Assembly (NCBI GenBank): GCA_043228905.1
Contig: JBHGNT010000022.1
Coordinates: forward strand, 8,122,001 to 8,186,000
Origin: Azolla caroliniana
Taxonomy: Eukaryota; Polypodiophyta
Direction: 5' to 3'
Length of the DNA stretch: 64,000 bases
Every line of letters starts with the position of its first letter. Positions within the stretch are counted from its first letter, which is position 1. The translations under genes were made by a program, and so were the position numbers. Positions 9,985 to 21,849 of the stretch are shown in pieces. The notes under the pieces are model-generated. The model was not told the DNA's origin. It saw only the letters and a program-made list of their open reading frames with translations, and did not search any database.

Positions 9985-12130
9985 CAAAGCATCCTGGATA
10001 TAGAATTTGCAGATGACACATCGGTTTACTTGCAAGGGGACTTGGCAAACCTACAAAAGCTCGAAAGTGGGTTAGTCATGTTTTGCAAGAGATCCAATGC
10101 CATGATCAATTGGCACAAATCCTGTGCAATATGGTTTTCTCATGAAACACATATTGCGTGGCACCCACATCCCGCTTTCAAATGGATCAATCAAGGAGCG
10201 AGCACCAAATATTTGGGTTTCCAAATTGGTTTCAACATACCACCGGAGACTATGATTGCACCTGTTATCCATTCCATTCGACAAAAGTTGATACATTGGA
10301 GTTCAAGAAAACTATCGCTAGCGGGTCACATCATAGTGGCAAACCAGGTACTACTCGCAATAACATGGTACAGTCAATCTCCAAGGAAAGTATACATCAG
10401 ATTCAACGACTGGTACGCAACTACATTTGGTCTGGTAAAGAAGATCATGTAACTCACGCAAAGGTGGTGTGACCTATACTCACAACAGCTAAGTCGAGTG
10501 GGGGATTGGGTCTTATTGATCCCCTCTCACAATAAAAAACCTTGCCAAATTTGTGGTGTGAGGACTCCTACCAGGAAATGACTGTTGGAAAATGCTACCA
10601 CGGTTACATTTTGCATACTTTAGGTCACGAAAAGGGGTCAATTGGGCCCCCCAAACGGCTTGGATTCTAAACATGGATCGCAAACCTAGTTTCTCCCACC
10701 AATTCGAGGATAGATTCAGTGCATCCATGTGGAAGGCATGGTGTGACGAGGGCTCCAGTGCGATCAACCGAGTTTCGAACCTGCCTGGCTCAATCAACAT
10801 ATCCTTTGGAACTCATGTATCAAGGATGAATTTAATCAACTACTTGGATCAAGTAACGGGTTGTCATGGGGTTACATTGTAGAAGGTCTAGGAAAAACTA
10901 TAGAATGTTGGAGACGGTTTATGTCACTGCCACTACAAGATCAAGCCAACATACTCCATGGAATCAAGGGCGGATGGACTATGAGATCGAAAATCATTAA
11001 CGCTCTATTGATTAGGGAAGCTTCTACTCAAAGGACGACAATGGAGAAATGGATAGGATAAGAGGAGGAGGGATCATTGATCCCGAGAGGTAGGGGATCA
11101 CCGGACAGGATCAAAGGCTATAAATTACGAGGCCCTGAGACACCAACACAAAATAACACAATTTGAGTACTCATGTATACTGGTAATAAATGGATTGTAG
11201 ATCCTGATCCGATTAAAGTACAACACATGGCTACGTAAGGTCAGTTGGGACCCTTTGGAATGGACATGGCGTGATCCTTACGCGGGGCTAGGAAGCAAAC
11301 CCATCCCTTTCTTCCAATTCAATACTAGATTGGGTCGCCACATTCTAGCTGCTCAAACCATCCGAGAGCCGGCTGCTGCAAAGGACTGGCACACATATCA
11401 AGTTCCTCACACAATTATCACCAAGTTTTGGCAGAAAATCTGGAAACAACAACACACGAGGTGAATTACCACGTTCTAATGGCTATTAATACATAAGTCA
11501 CTACCGGTGGGAACCTTAGCTCTCGTAATTGTGTAGAGTGTCCAAATGCAGTAGAATCAATGCGACACGCTCTGTGGGACTGCCCAACGTCCCATCAAAT
11601 ATGGCGGGGGGTTGGCCACTTGTTGCAATTATGCCAGGTGCAAGGCTCAATCAAGTGGGGAAATATATATTGGCTATTATGGCAGATACCAACATCATGA
11701 GGAGGGGATGACTTTGGTGATAAAAGCACAAGAGGTTTTTTTCTCCACCATCGGCAATGTCCACTCAACTCCTCTTAATGACAAATATCAAGTTATGTTG
11801 GAATTGGTCCGCCCAATAACTCTTTGGATTCTTTGGTAACAATGGTGTAGATGGGTCTTCTCCAATCAAACCGTGCATCCAACAATGTTACTGCAAGTGA
11901 TATGGAGTGAAATTGTAGCCACTCTAAAGAGCCAATATGATGGCCTCAAGGGCGACGCCGATGGAGTTGAAAGACAATGAATTGCCTTCATCCAACAATG
12001 GTCGTCCTCTCCCTTTATTGAGTCAGTGGGCATCCACATAAGATGGAACTATCGCGTCCCTACAGGGATTTGTACATAATAATCTCATTTGTAAATTTTA
12101 TAACTAATGGAAGGAGTTTTTGTTTTGGAA
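9985..12130 (+). mobile_element. LINE (L1-type) 3' half: end of reverse transcriptase to 3' end
   Basis: The + strand frame begins ..LDIEFADDTSVYLQGDLANL, where FADDT holds the reverse-transcriptase catalytic aspartates. It continues with the thumb region (NWHKSCAIWFS, KYLGFQIG, KLIHWSSRKLSLAGH) to 10452. Multiple frameshifted pieces follow. Near 11540-11600 a zinc-binding RT motif can be read (CVECPNAVESMRHALWDC, W at the end). The 3' end is a non-coding tail ending at TTTTGTTTTGGAATTTT and A/T-rich DNA. The same 3' end occurs at 16100-16238, which confirms it. The element lacks the first part of RT. Confidence 0.8.
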
Positions 12131-12182
12131 TTTTATTTTTTTTTAAATCAATGAATATTAATAAGATAATACATTCATACAC

Positions 12183-12203
12183 GGGGGGGGGGGGGGGGGG
12201 GGG
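12183..12203. repeat. Poly-G tract, 21 consecutive G
   Basis: An uninterrupted run of 21 G just downstream of the LINE 3' end. It may be real or a sequencing/assembly slip. Confidence 0.9.
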
Positions 12204-13330
12204 TAATAATTCATGACATTATGTTGAGAGAAAGGTGTATGTGGTGCAATATTCACATGGCTTCCATCAATGGATTATGTCCTCCACACATGTATTAGTA
12301 TATAAAGGCACATAGGTCCTCTCATTTAACATCTTATCCACAAACAATGTAAATTCAATTTCCTTCACTACTTTTTAAGCATTCCATATGGTGGAGAATG
12401 ATAAACATTGACACCTTAAGATTACGACTTTTCACATACTTTTAGTGGTCCCAAGTACCATAATTCTCATAAACATTGCCTCCACTTTCTCCCCCAAAAA
12501 ATGTCTCCAAGAAGGGACAATAGAATATATATGATAATTCCTTCAGAAGACACAACTTGAGTGTAACCACAATGGTCGATTTCCATACTATTTATACTCA
12601 TTGCTTTCAATGTAAATACAATTTTATAAATATGAATTATTATTCCAATGAATTCGTAGTTGTATTTATTGTGTTTAAAATTCGTAATACTACTAAATTC
12701 AACGAAGTCACTCCTTTGTCCAGACTAATATGGACAACTACGCCTCTAGTGTTAAGTTTATGGGGTTATTTGTTGTGGATAATTTTTTCATGACTATTGA
12801 ATTCAATGGAGTCAATCCTACGTCAGTGCTACATTGAACAACATATCACACTTGACTACTATGTGCTCGAGAGTCGAATACTGATGCAAGCCAGTCTTAA
12901 AATAGATATTCATATCACCATATGGAAGAATGTGAAAACGGATACTCAAGTCGGTCCCCAATTGTAGCTTTGGACAACATTTAACGTCACCATGTAGATG
13001 TACCTTCATTTCTTTTAAAACAGATATCATGATGTGGAGATTATTACTTCCATGTTGAAACACACAACTACTCTCAGTCCGGTTTGGCAATAACCAATGT
13101 TATAATGTAGCTATATCACTCGATTCAATGCCCAAATTACTTTCCATCCCAATCACCCCAAAGCATATGTCTCATGGAAGCATCTCTCTTTGCTAATCAT
13201 CCCACATGCCAATTAGAATTAGAATTTTTATCGTCCATAAAGAGGCCAATTGGTGTGAATTCCCATGGGAAAATTTGTGACACAAGTACACTCAATGAAC
13301 TAGCCGAAGAGAGAAGAGGATGAAGGGTTC
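12204..13330. other. Intergenic, no gene seen
   Basis: AT-rich DNA upstream of UGT 1. The short open frames here have no recognisable motif. Confidence 0.6.
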
Positions 13331-13335
13331 TCTAA

Positions 13336-13349
13336 CAAATAAATACCCC
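13336..13349 (+). promoter_or_regulatory. Possible TATA-like element of UGT 1
   Basis: ACAAATAAATACCC lies about 50-60 bases upstream of the ATG. Assigned by position and composition only. Confidence 0.25.
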
Positions 13350-13395
13350 ATAAGTTGTGAGTGAGAACCATAATTTTACACCTTCAAAGAGAGCC

Positions 13396-13930
13396 ATGGT
13401 ACTAGAGCTGGTCACGCCGGCGGCCCCCCGGAATCCGCACGTGCTACTTTTCCCGTTCCCAGAACAAGGCCACATCAATCCTCTCTTAGACATAGCCTTC
13501 CGGTTAAGCGCATCTGGCATATTGTCCACGTTCCTAATGCCGGTCCATTTGGATACCCACCATGGCGAATCGGCACCCGAGGAAAACCTCCGGTTTGCAG
13601 CCTTAGAACTCCCGCCCGAGACCACCCATAAGTTGTTGGCCTGCGTCGGCTCGTGGAAGGCAACCTCTGAGATCTTGGCAACTCACTTCCTGGGTCCTCT
13701 CCGGAGCTTCATTCTCTCCTCCGCCAAGGCAAGTAGTGGCTACCATGACCTTCTTCCGCCCCCCCCCATTTCTTGCCTCATTTCAGACACTTTCATGCCA
13801 TGGACGGTTGATCTGGCCAGTGATCTTGGCATCCCTCATGTGGAGATGTGGACAGGCTCTGCATCCACTTATGTGTTCGGCTCCTCCATACTACAACTCA
13901 TCTCGATGGGCATCTTACCCTTCAAACAAG

Positions 13931-13968
<38 letters not shown>

Positions 13969-14944
13969 TACATTTCATCCCATCTTCTATACATACATAC
14001 TCAATTCTGATTCTTCTCCATCAGGCACACACGATTTCCCGCTGGACTTTGTGCCCGGCATCTCGACATCTAGATTGGGCCATCTCCCTATCCACACCCT
14101 CACAAATGAGGATCTCACTGGCCCAACTGAACAAGCCATATTTCGATCTTTCGCACATGGCCGGCCCGATCCCAAACGGGTCCTCGTGAATTCCTTCCAC
14201 GAGCTCGAGGCCGGGGCCATCGAAGCCTTGAGAGCGAAGAATGTGAAAATCGTGGCCATCGGCCCAACTCTAGGTGTGAGTCTTTGCAAGGACCTTGTGG
14301 ATGAGACTCAACTCCAATGCTTGCGGTGGCTCGATTCTCGTGAAGAGAAATCGGTGGTGTATGTGGCATTTGGGTCGGTGGGATTCTTGTCTGCGGAGGA
14401 GATACAAGAGGTAGCGGCCACATTGGAGGCAGTCGGCTGGCCGTTCCTATGGGTGATTCGCCAAGGATCGGCTACTGAATCGCTCCCGGAGAATTTCCGC
14501 CCCGGTCTCCTTCCTATGGAGAAAGGCCTCATAGTATCGTGGGCACCTCAGAGGCAAGTGTTGGAACACCGATCCATTGGAGCTTTTGTGACCCATTGCG
14601 GGTGGAATTCCTTGTTAGAGAGCCTGTGGAATGGGGTTCCAATGGTCGGGTGCCCTCGTATGGCGGAGCAAAACACGAACTTGTGGCTCATAGAACAATG
14701 GGGCATTGGGTTGCCAGGTGTGGACACCATCATGGGTGGCGTAGGAACCATACGGCACGCAACCCTCACACACGCATTGCAACGAGTAATGGGAGAGATA
14801 GGGCTTGGCATCGAAGACTTAACTCCGCTTAATTTGAGGAAGAAGGTGGCTCAGATGGCAATGGCTGCACATGCCGCATTGACACCCTCGGGTTCCTCCA
14901 CCCTTACATTCCAAGAGTTTGTGAGTGAACTCATAGAATGCTAG
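13396..14944 (+). CDS. Family 1 UDP-glycosyltransferase (UGT 1), one intron
   Basis: Two exons, 13396-13930 and 14025-14944, joined by a GT-AG intron, give 484 residues, the usual UGT length. I chose the ATG at 13396 (GCCATGG context). It transfers a sugar, usually glucose, from UDP-sugar to a small acceptor in the cytosol; the acceptor cannot be read from sequence. The catalytic His is H26 in PEQGHINP and the partner Asp is D131 in LISDTFMPW. The N-terminal acceptor domain runs to about residue 250. The PSPG donor box is W351-Q394 (starts WAPQRQVLEH, contains HCGWNSLLE, ends PRMAEQ), and its last Gln is typical of UDP-glucose users. All key residues are present. The closest relative in the window is UGT 2 at 53486. 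AATAAA at 14985 is a plausible poly(A) signal. Confidence 0.95.
13931..14024 (+). other. UGT 1 intron with a (CT)n tract
   Basis: A 94-base phase-1 intron: donor GTCCTC at 13931 and acceptor CCATCAG at 14024. Directly after the donor is a (CT)n run of about 15 units. The UGT 2 intron sits at the same codon and also carries CT repeats. Confidence 0.9.
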
Positions 14945-15090
14945 ACAACCTCCTCATTTGTTTTGTTAGGGTTCTCTAGCTCTGAATAAAAGTGTAGTAG
15001 AAATGTTATGAAAGTTTGTGAGTGAGTTCATAAATCATAGTTAGCTCCTCATTGCTTTTGTTAGTGTTCTCTACCCCTAAATAAAAGTGT
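14916..15090 (+). repeat. Tandem duplication (97-bp period) covering the UGT 1 stop codon and poly(A) signal
   Basis: AGTTTGTGAGTGAACTCATA at 14916 recurs as AGTTTGTGAGTGAGTTCATA at 15013. Both are followed by CTCCTCATT..TTTTGTTAG..GTTCTCTA..AATAAAAGTGT. The second copy lies wholly in the 3' flank and gives a second AATAAA near 15079. Confidence 0.85.
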
Positions 15091-16099
15091 GGGTGATAGG
15101 TATTGTATTTATCCAAACCTTACCCTCACTATTAGAGCAACGTGCTAAATGTTTCCTCAAAACGTATAGTATTGCATGGTTCATTGGTTAGGTCACCCAT
15201 GGAAATCCCCACATTCTGAACTCTTCTCTCATTAATCTACTATTCTCTCTCTCTCTCTCTCAAAGATGAGAAAACACTCAAGATGTAATCTCTTATTTGG
15301 GCTTATAGGCCATTTTGGCCTCTTAAAAGACGTTAATATATCTTTCTTTCTTTCTTTCTCTCTCTCTCTCTCTTTTGGTTTTCTATTTTTCAGTCTTTAG
15401 TTGTAAAGTCACAATTATATGATTAATAAATGTGTAGTGTTTTTGGGTAATCTCTATTTTCCTTTATTTGAAGAAAAGGCACAATTATATTAATAAATGT
15501 GTGTAAAAGTGGTCACTATCGATGTTGGGCAAAGTTTTTAACCTCTAGTGACAACTGTTCTCTACTTCAACTTTACATATCTACATAGAGAGATATGTAT
15601 TCATATCATTACAAACCATGAATATATCTCTCGACATCCCCTAACCTTTCTTATTAGACCAAATGACGAATGTGATGTCCAACTAACTTACATACTTGTC
15701 TCTCTTCATGATTGAATATGCTTGACATCTCCAACAATGAAAATTGCCATAAAAGGAACCCCTTCAATCTCAACACTTGATTTAAAAAATTCTAACCGGC
15801 CATTTTCATATGAGTAATCATGTCATTCGGATCTTCTTGAAATTTTAAAAAAATATTCATCACATTTAAAATCATATAACATGAACATTAATAGGAAAAT
15901 TGGTAAAATATTGATAACATTTATAACAAAGTTCACCATTTAAAAAAAAATTACTACACCATATTGAAACATCACGTATCATATTGAACGTTACATATCA
16001 TAACAAACACATTTGTGTTCAGAAGTGGAAGGATCGCGCATTTGACTTTAAATTCCTTTTATAATTGTGCAAATTTATGCAATATATAGAAAACTTTAT
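15091..16099. other. Intergenic, microsatellites only
   Basis: (CT)n tracts at about 15244-15262 and 15345-15374. Otherwise AT-rich DNA with no gene. Confidence 0.6.
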
Positions 16100-16238
16100 C
16101 CCACAATGGTCGTCCTCTCCTTTTCTTGAGGTAGTGGGCATCCACATAAGATGGACCTATCGTGTCCCTATAGGGATTTGTATATAATAATTTGCTTTGT
16201 AAAATCTTTATAACTAATGGAAAGAGTTTTTTTTGGAA
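16100..16238 (+). mobile_element. 5'-truncated LINE copy (3' end only)
   Basis: From ACAATGGTCGTCCTCTCC to the run of T before GGAATATA this matches the 3' end of the LINE at about 11994-12130 with only scattered differences. LINE insertions are normally truncated at the 5' end, and only about 140 bases were copied here. Confidence 0.85.
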
Positions 16239-16815
16239 TATATACATATAGAAAACTTGTTACACTAGTATCACATGTTCGTTAACTAACCCATATAGAA
16301 TTTGCTAAATTATTAATATTTGACAAGTTTCAAAGTAAAAAATAAGTATTCTTTTGAACCTTTTTAAAGTTGTTGATCTCCAAATACTAAATGTACTTAA
16401 AAGTTAGAATATGCCTATTGTTTATGAGTTTGACAAAATTTAAACTTTCAAAATGTATTATGAAATATGCATAGTAGTTTTAAATGTTGGGGAAATCATG
16501 ATCTCCAAACATAAAATGTAGTCAAGTATTGGACTATGAACATGGTCTAGACAACATTTGATCTCCAGCTTTAACCATTGTGTGGAGGTGTAGGGAGAAG
16601 AAATGGAAGGTATAGTTATAGTTATTGATAATGTTGGGTGCAGTCAAATACTTAGTGAATGTTGCCGGATATAATAACTTAACCCAATGTTAGTAAGAAA
16701 GAAGCATATCAATATAAGAGCACAACCATACATATGTATTATATAATGGATACACTTGGACAGTCATTATGGCACACCCAAAAGTGAAGTGAGTTTGATT
16801 GGTATAACATATTCG

Positions 16816-17103
16816 ATGATCAAAAGCATAGTATGTAAAATTCGTGTTCGTCTAGCATGACATTCGTTTTCCTATGTTGGTAAACGAATGCGAATGTTAT
16901 TCAAACATTCTTGTGTTTTTTATCCCCCATTTTTTAATGTTTATTTCCATTTTTTAGGCTTATTTACCTCATAATAAATAGTTCATTCAAAAGTATGGTA
17001 TTTATCATTCTTTGAGGGTGTTTTTCTTACGCGAATGATTAAAACATTCACGAATGCGAATGCACGTATGGTACATATGGTTTATACTATGATCAAAAGT
17101 ATA
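16816..17103. mobile_element. Possible small non-autonomous DNA element flanked by a direct repeat
   Basis: ATGATCAAAAGCATA (16816-16830) and ATGATCAAAAGTATA (17089-17103) flank about 258 bases rich in CGAATGCGAATG words. The inner ends are only weakly inverted (AGTATGTAAAATTCG against AGTATAAACCATATG). A transposon is one explanation and chance duplication is another. Confidence 0.25.
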
Positions 17104-17314
17104 CCTTAGATTGAAACAACAATAACATTGAGATTTAATGTTACACGACGTCAATTATAACATGTAGCTCAAGTTATAACGTCTATAGTAGCAACAAAAG
17201 AGAAACAATATAAACAATTAAGCCTACAATATAAACATCGATAGACATATTTAAAGAAAAAATATAAATATCGAACGCTTAGATTAAAATGTCAATATTA
17301 CATCGGTGACTATT

Positions 17315-17679
17315 TTACATAACTATTAAGATGACTACATCATTATCATCTTCATCTCTTTGAGAACTCTCCTCACAAATTGCTTCAGTGGTATCGACAC
17401 TAGACAGACTGTCAATCGTAGGGTCCTCTCGAAGGTCCTCATCGAGATCAATCAATTCCCTTGGTTCATCAACTAACAGAGGAATCGGCTCACGAGAGGC
17501 TGTTTGAAATCGCTTGGTATCAACGATCTGTTTAGCCCCTACTTCCTCATCTTGATCAAGACATTCCCATAAGGCTTTAATCCTCATGTTAATGAAATTG
17601 ACTAGTTCATCTTCTTTCTCCAGTGCAACCGTATTGCTAAAAAGCTTCAAACCAGATGTTGACGTAGTAATAATAATTG
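17315..17679 (-). pseudogene. ParB/methyltransferase relic: last exon (methyltransferase C-terminus)
   Basis: After the acceptor TTAAAG the frame reads AIIITTSGLKLFSNTVALEK, then ELVNFINMRIKALWECLDQD, then an acidic tail to the TAA at 17315. In amino-methyltransferases the strand after the SAM-binding loop usually ends in an acidic residue (NTVALEK here) and is followed by a helix that ends the fold. The join to the previous exon (intron 17680-17744) keeps the frame but changes the usual second Gly after DLFSGT. Confidence 0.6.
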
Positions 17680-17744
17680 CTTTAACAAAGTTACAAGGTT
17701 ATTTTAATTGTGTAAACCATAGTATACATTATATAAAACTTTAC

Positions 17745-18037
17745 CAGTGCCTGAGAATAAATCCAATATCCAATCTCCTTCATTGAAGAACATTTCTAAA
17801 AGGCGCATAATGAGTCGTTGAGGCTTCTAGTATGGGTTGACAAGACCACGCTTAGTTGTGGTCACGTGTCGCAATTTACGTGTAACTGTTGGATACACCA
17901 ATAGATTCGAACCTCCGACCTCATTTGAATGCTCCTTGATTTGTTGTTTTTTAATTTCATCAAAATATCCTATAGTTATATATTCGATCGCATTCACAAA
18001 TCTAAATGTTGGTCCTCTATTTACATTGGTTTTTATC
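17745..18037 (-). pseudogene. ParB/methyltransferase relic: middle exon with motif X and SAM-binding motif I
   Basis: Exon between a clear acceptor (GTGCAG, 18038) and a donor (ACTG/GTAAAG, 17744). It reads IKTNVNRGPTFRFVNAIEYI, later LVNPY, a stop (TAG near 17827), KPQRLIMRLLEMFFNEGD and WILDLFSGT. The KP..L..LL...GD.ILDLFSGTG arrangement is motif X plus motif I of beta-class DNA amino-methyltransferases (N6-adenine or N4-cytosine). Motif I after motif IV is the beta-class order. The one stop just before KP breaks the gene. Confidence 0.7.
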
Positions 18038-18133
18038 CTGCACATGACAACGAAATAACCAGAAGACATACAATATCAAGTTTAGCATGAACCAGCCTTT
18101 TACAAATTATAAATTCAAGTAGTCAACATGTAC

Positions 18134-18600
18134 CATGCTAGGTTCTCGATGCCATGACAATGAGATCTCAACGCTTGTGCAACAAAGTAGCCTTGGTCCA
18201 TACTATGAAATATTAAAATTCTCCACAAGGACACTGTCGTCATTTCTGCAAAATATTTCACCATTTTCTCTAATTTCTTAAACTTGAAAGGTTCTTCATC
18301 ATATGTTGATCCTACCATTCGAAAACCATATGGTATATCGGCAATCAACAACGTGTAGTCTTTTCTTGGCAATTTCTCCTTCATGTCGGCCATATCACCA
18401 CAGTATACATTGTAATATAAATCGCATATGATGTCTTTCTTGTGGCTAAATTTTTTGAAGGTTCCATCATCCTCCACATCGTATGCTTTCACTAAGCGAC
18501 GATCCTTTTCCTTTCTGGCCCTTTTGAGGCGAGCAAGAAACGATGTTGGGAAGTCATGGATGTCTTTTACTTCTCTCGGTTTCTTGTCTCGACATGGTTT
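18134..18600 (-). pseudogene. ParB/methyltransferase relic: exon with catalytic motif IV (DIPYG)
   Basis: An open exon without stops from 18600 (after CATTAG) to the donor at 18133. It reads KPCRDKKPREVKDIHDFPTS, a basic segment, a link (VYCGDMADMKEKLP), then TLLIADIPYGF near 18325-18345. It ends FHSMDQGYFVAQALRSHCHG and IENLAW. D-I-P-Y fits the [DNS]-P-P-[YFW] type catalytic motif IV that flips and methylates the target base amino group, with I in place of the first P. Splicing to the next exon gives a smooth ..ENLAW/IKTNVNRG.. junction, which supports a real eukaryotic intron. Confidence 0.75.
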
Positions 18601-18651
18601 CTAATGCGCACAGAAAATAGAATTAAAAGAGTTAAACTACGAAAGATAATA

Positions 18652-19085
18652 TGTTAATAATTAGGTAATTAAGTATGGGTTAATTAGTACCTAATTATAT
18701 AATTAAACAACAAATGATTATGTGATGTGTGTGTATGTATACGAGAGTGTGAGAGTAAGAGAGAAAGAACACTTATGAACAATGAGACAAGATGGGGGAT
18801 GATTAACTATATTATAAAGCATCATCAAATACAAACATACCCACAATGAGGTATATATACATCTCATGTGCAAAGGTGCACATGTGTGAGTAGAATATAG
18901 GTACAACGGTGTAAGTCCTATATTAAATGAACATGGGAGTGGAGGATCTATAATGTACCCCAGTCAAGTACAAAATCCTATTTAAGGCTTTAAGGTCAAC
19001 ACACTAACTAGATTCTATCAAGGTAACAACAAAGTTACGTGTGTTGACTAACTAACTAAATCTACTTGAGCTTGATATCTCAACC
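18652..19085 (-). repeat. Copia III 3' LTR
   Basis: 434 bp, near-identical to 22025-22458. On the minus strand it follows the purine tract CTTGAGGGGGCGGG (19086-19099). Its terminal CA has drifted to CC. Confidence 0.95.
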
Positions 19086-20476
19086 CGCCCCCTCAAGCTC
19101 AAGTGTGAGGCATCCGACATCCAGATTTGCTTTCGGCATTGTCCAACTTTCGATGTCGGCTTCTATTCGGCTTTCGGCGTCGACATTTTTGTGGCAGTTT
19201 TGGTTCCTCCCCCTCAAGCCTGTAACAAAGGCTTGTAGCACTAAATGGTCAAAGGCCGAGTGTTTGCCACTCATCATCCATGATTTCCATCCTTCGGTGG
19301 TCACTAGCCGCTTCCGTAAAGCTTTCAGGCTCATTTTCGGCTACCCACTTCATTGCGAAGGCATAGTGATGGGCCATATACTCATTGTAGCCGAACCGAG
19401 TGACTGGGTTCTTCTCTCGAGATGAGTGCTAGAGTTTTTCGCTTGCTAATGTGAACGCCTTCTTTACTCTGGGTGTCCGCATGATGGATACACCAAACTC
19501 AGTGTCTAGTGAGTGAGTCGACACATCTAAATCATTGTCGTTGGGGTGGTCAACTTCGTACTCGAGCATCTTACCTTTTGCCTTTGTCCAAGTTCGTACT
19601 TGGACGTGACATGCTTGGAATGCTTGAAGGCGCGGGTGGGCTTGAATTGTCCTTTGGTAGAGGACTTGTCTGAATATCATCCTCCGAGTTCACATTCAAC
19701 TCTTCCTCGGTCGGGTCGGGTGGAGCCGAATCAAGCTTATACCATGATGCCGATTCATCGAAGAATATGTCTCTACTCACCCGAACCGCTCGGGTCGAAG
19801 GGTTATAGAATTTGTATGCCCTCTTCTCGGACGAGTATCCTACGAGGATACATTTCTCTGACTTCATGTCAGGTTTCTATCGGTTTTCGTTCGGGATGTG
19901 TACATTCGCAATGCTTCTGAACACCTTGAGGTGCGATAGGATCAACTTCCTTCTATCAAGGAGCTCGTATGGAGTTAGCTCATGTACTCCATTAGTGGAT
20001 GCAACTTCGGCCCAATAGAAATTCGGCATGTGTTTCTCATCCGTCATGGCGCGTGCTACTTTGAGTATGTGCCAATTCTTCCTTTCGGCGACTCCATTTT
20101 GTTGGGGTGTGTGCCGGCAGGAGAATTCTCTCCGAATGCCTTCACCTTTGAGGTAGGAGATGAATTTGTCGGAGAAGTACTCCTTGCCTCCATCCGGTTG
20201 TAGGCATCTAATGTGCTTATCGGTTTCTTTTTCGACTTGGCCCTTGAGCTTTTGGATGTCGGATAGCACTTCGTTGTTCTTCTTCATCGGGAAGATCCAC
20301 GTGTAGCGGGAGTAGTTGTCGATGAAGGTGACGTAGTATCGGCATCTGCCAATTGTTTGCGTTTGAGCCGATTCCCATACATCCGAATGTATGACATCGA
20401 GTAAGCCTTTCGTTGCGTAGATTTCCTTTGGAAGTGGGAGTCGATGTTGTTTGCCGAGTTGACATGCGTCACACAC
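19080..20476 (-). pseudogene. Copia III integrase and spacer, RT deleted
   Basis: The integrase reads CDACQLGKQHRLPLPKE, VIHSDVW (first Asp), CLQPDGGKEYF (second Asp) and QQNGVAERKN (Glu). The catalytic triad is therefore present. After GYSSEKRAYKFYNPSTRAVR the acidic spacer continues in broken frames to LEYEVDHPNDNDLDVSTHSL. Only the first residues of the RT region (EAASDHRRMEIMDDEW in another frame) remain before the purine tract. Everything from RT to RNase H has been lost. Confidence 0.85.
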
Positions 20477-20678
20477 TTGGTCAACTCATTTTGACTTGAA
20501 GGCTGGAAGTCTGATGCTGACTCCCTTTAATTGCATCGCTCGAACCCGTTGGAAGTTGATGTGGCTAATTCTTTTGTGCGACAACTCGATGTCGGTCTCA
20601 GTTTTGAGACCTTTGGCATACATGACCGATTTCACCTCGTTCAAATTGAGAATGAACATTCGACCGTCTCTCTGTCCT

Positions 20679-21849
20679 TTAGCTATGAGTTGACCATCTT
20701 TCTCGATGAACTTGCATGCCTTGCTCCACGATTTGGCTGACCAGGACCAAATTGTTTGTTATTGTGGGCATGTGCAAGACATTCTTGATGCAATTATTTT
20801 GGCTGTCGTTGCCGAATGGAACTTTGCCGATGTGCCGAATGGGATGTGTGGTGTTGCCTCCCATCTCTATGTAGCCGGGTCGATCCAGCATTCTTAGTTC
20901 ACGAAACCACTTTTGGTGTGACATCATATGATGTGAGGCGTTGGAGGTTCTTGTGGAGTCCGAGGCCGTCATAGAGTTCACTCTATGCCTCAATACGAAT
21001 AGCCCACCATAATTTTCGTATTCAGAGTTGGTGGCGTAATTTGTGAGTTGTCGGCTTGTTGAAGCCGACTCACTTCTCTTCTTTCGACACTCCTCTTCAC
21101 AGTGGCCAATTTTGCCGCAATAGTTGCAAGTAGCGGGCCACGTTTGCTGACCTTGTTTGGCATGGAAGCTCCCCCTTCTTCCGAAGGTTTCACTATGGCT
21201 TTCGTCTTGTTGTTGACCTCTTCTACCGCCTCAACCTTGTCCTCGACCACCATCCGAATTCAAGAAGAACATTTGTCCTTTCAATGTCTTGGTCTTGGTT
21301 CAGACGTGTTTCTCTTCAACCAATAACATTGATTGAAGGTCGAAGAATGAAGGAGGGTTTTCCGTCTCCAAGATTGCCGTCCTCAACAAGTCGAATCGTT
21401 GTGCGAGGCCGCCCAAGCATACTTGAACCATCTCGTCTTCGTTGACGTTTATGTTGATGGAACCAAGAGAGTCACAAAATGCTCTTAATCTTGGCAGTGT
21501 AGTTCAACATAGACATATCTTTTTGCTGAATGTTGCTCAAGTCTTGTTGGAGTTGAAGCTTTCGGGCAATTGTGTTGGCGGCGAACATCTTCTTCAAGTT
21601 CTCCCATGCCTCTTTAGGCGTCTTGGCATCTTGAATGTGGCTAAGCCTATGATCATGGACACATGTTGCCAAGCAATAAACATGTTGAGTTGTCAACGTT
21701 CTTTGGGTCGGGTCAATTTTCTTGTGCTCCGTTGATGTAGCTCCAATACCCTTGGCCGACTAGGTATTGGTTCAACTTGTACTCCTAGGATGAATAATTG
21801 CTCCAGTCTAGCTTTTCACTAGGGAGCGAACTACCTATTTGTGTGTTCA
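20679..21849 (-). pseudogene. Copia III gag and protease region, decayed
   Basis: Gag starts at the ATG near 21849 (NTQIGSSLPSEKLDWSNYSS). It has the usual Copia gag body (DAKTPKEAWENLKKMFAANT, DEMVQVCLGGLAQRF in another frame) and a CCHC knuckle CNYCGKIGHCEEEC near 21130-21090. The protease region reads SNASHHMMSHQKWF, and the expected D-S-G is not preserved. Several stops and shifts are present. Confidence 0.8.

Noticed and set aside
9554-10003. 149-codon Tyr/Thr/His-rich frame
   Set aside because: Produced by the (TACA)n repeat; only the last residues before 10003 overlap the LINE, in another frame.
13736-14944. A single 402-codon frame through the UGT 1 intron
   Set aside because: It reads the intron's CT repeat as protein and loses the true N-terminus; splicing 13930 to 14025 gives a full-length UGT.
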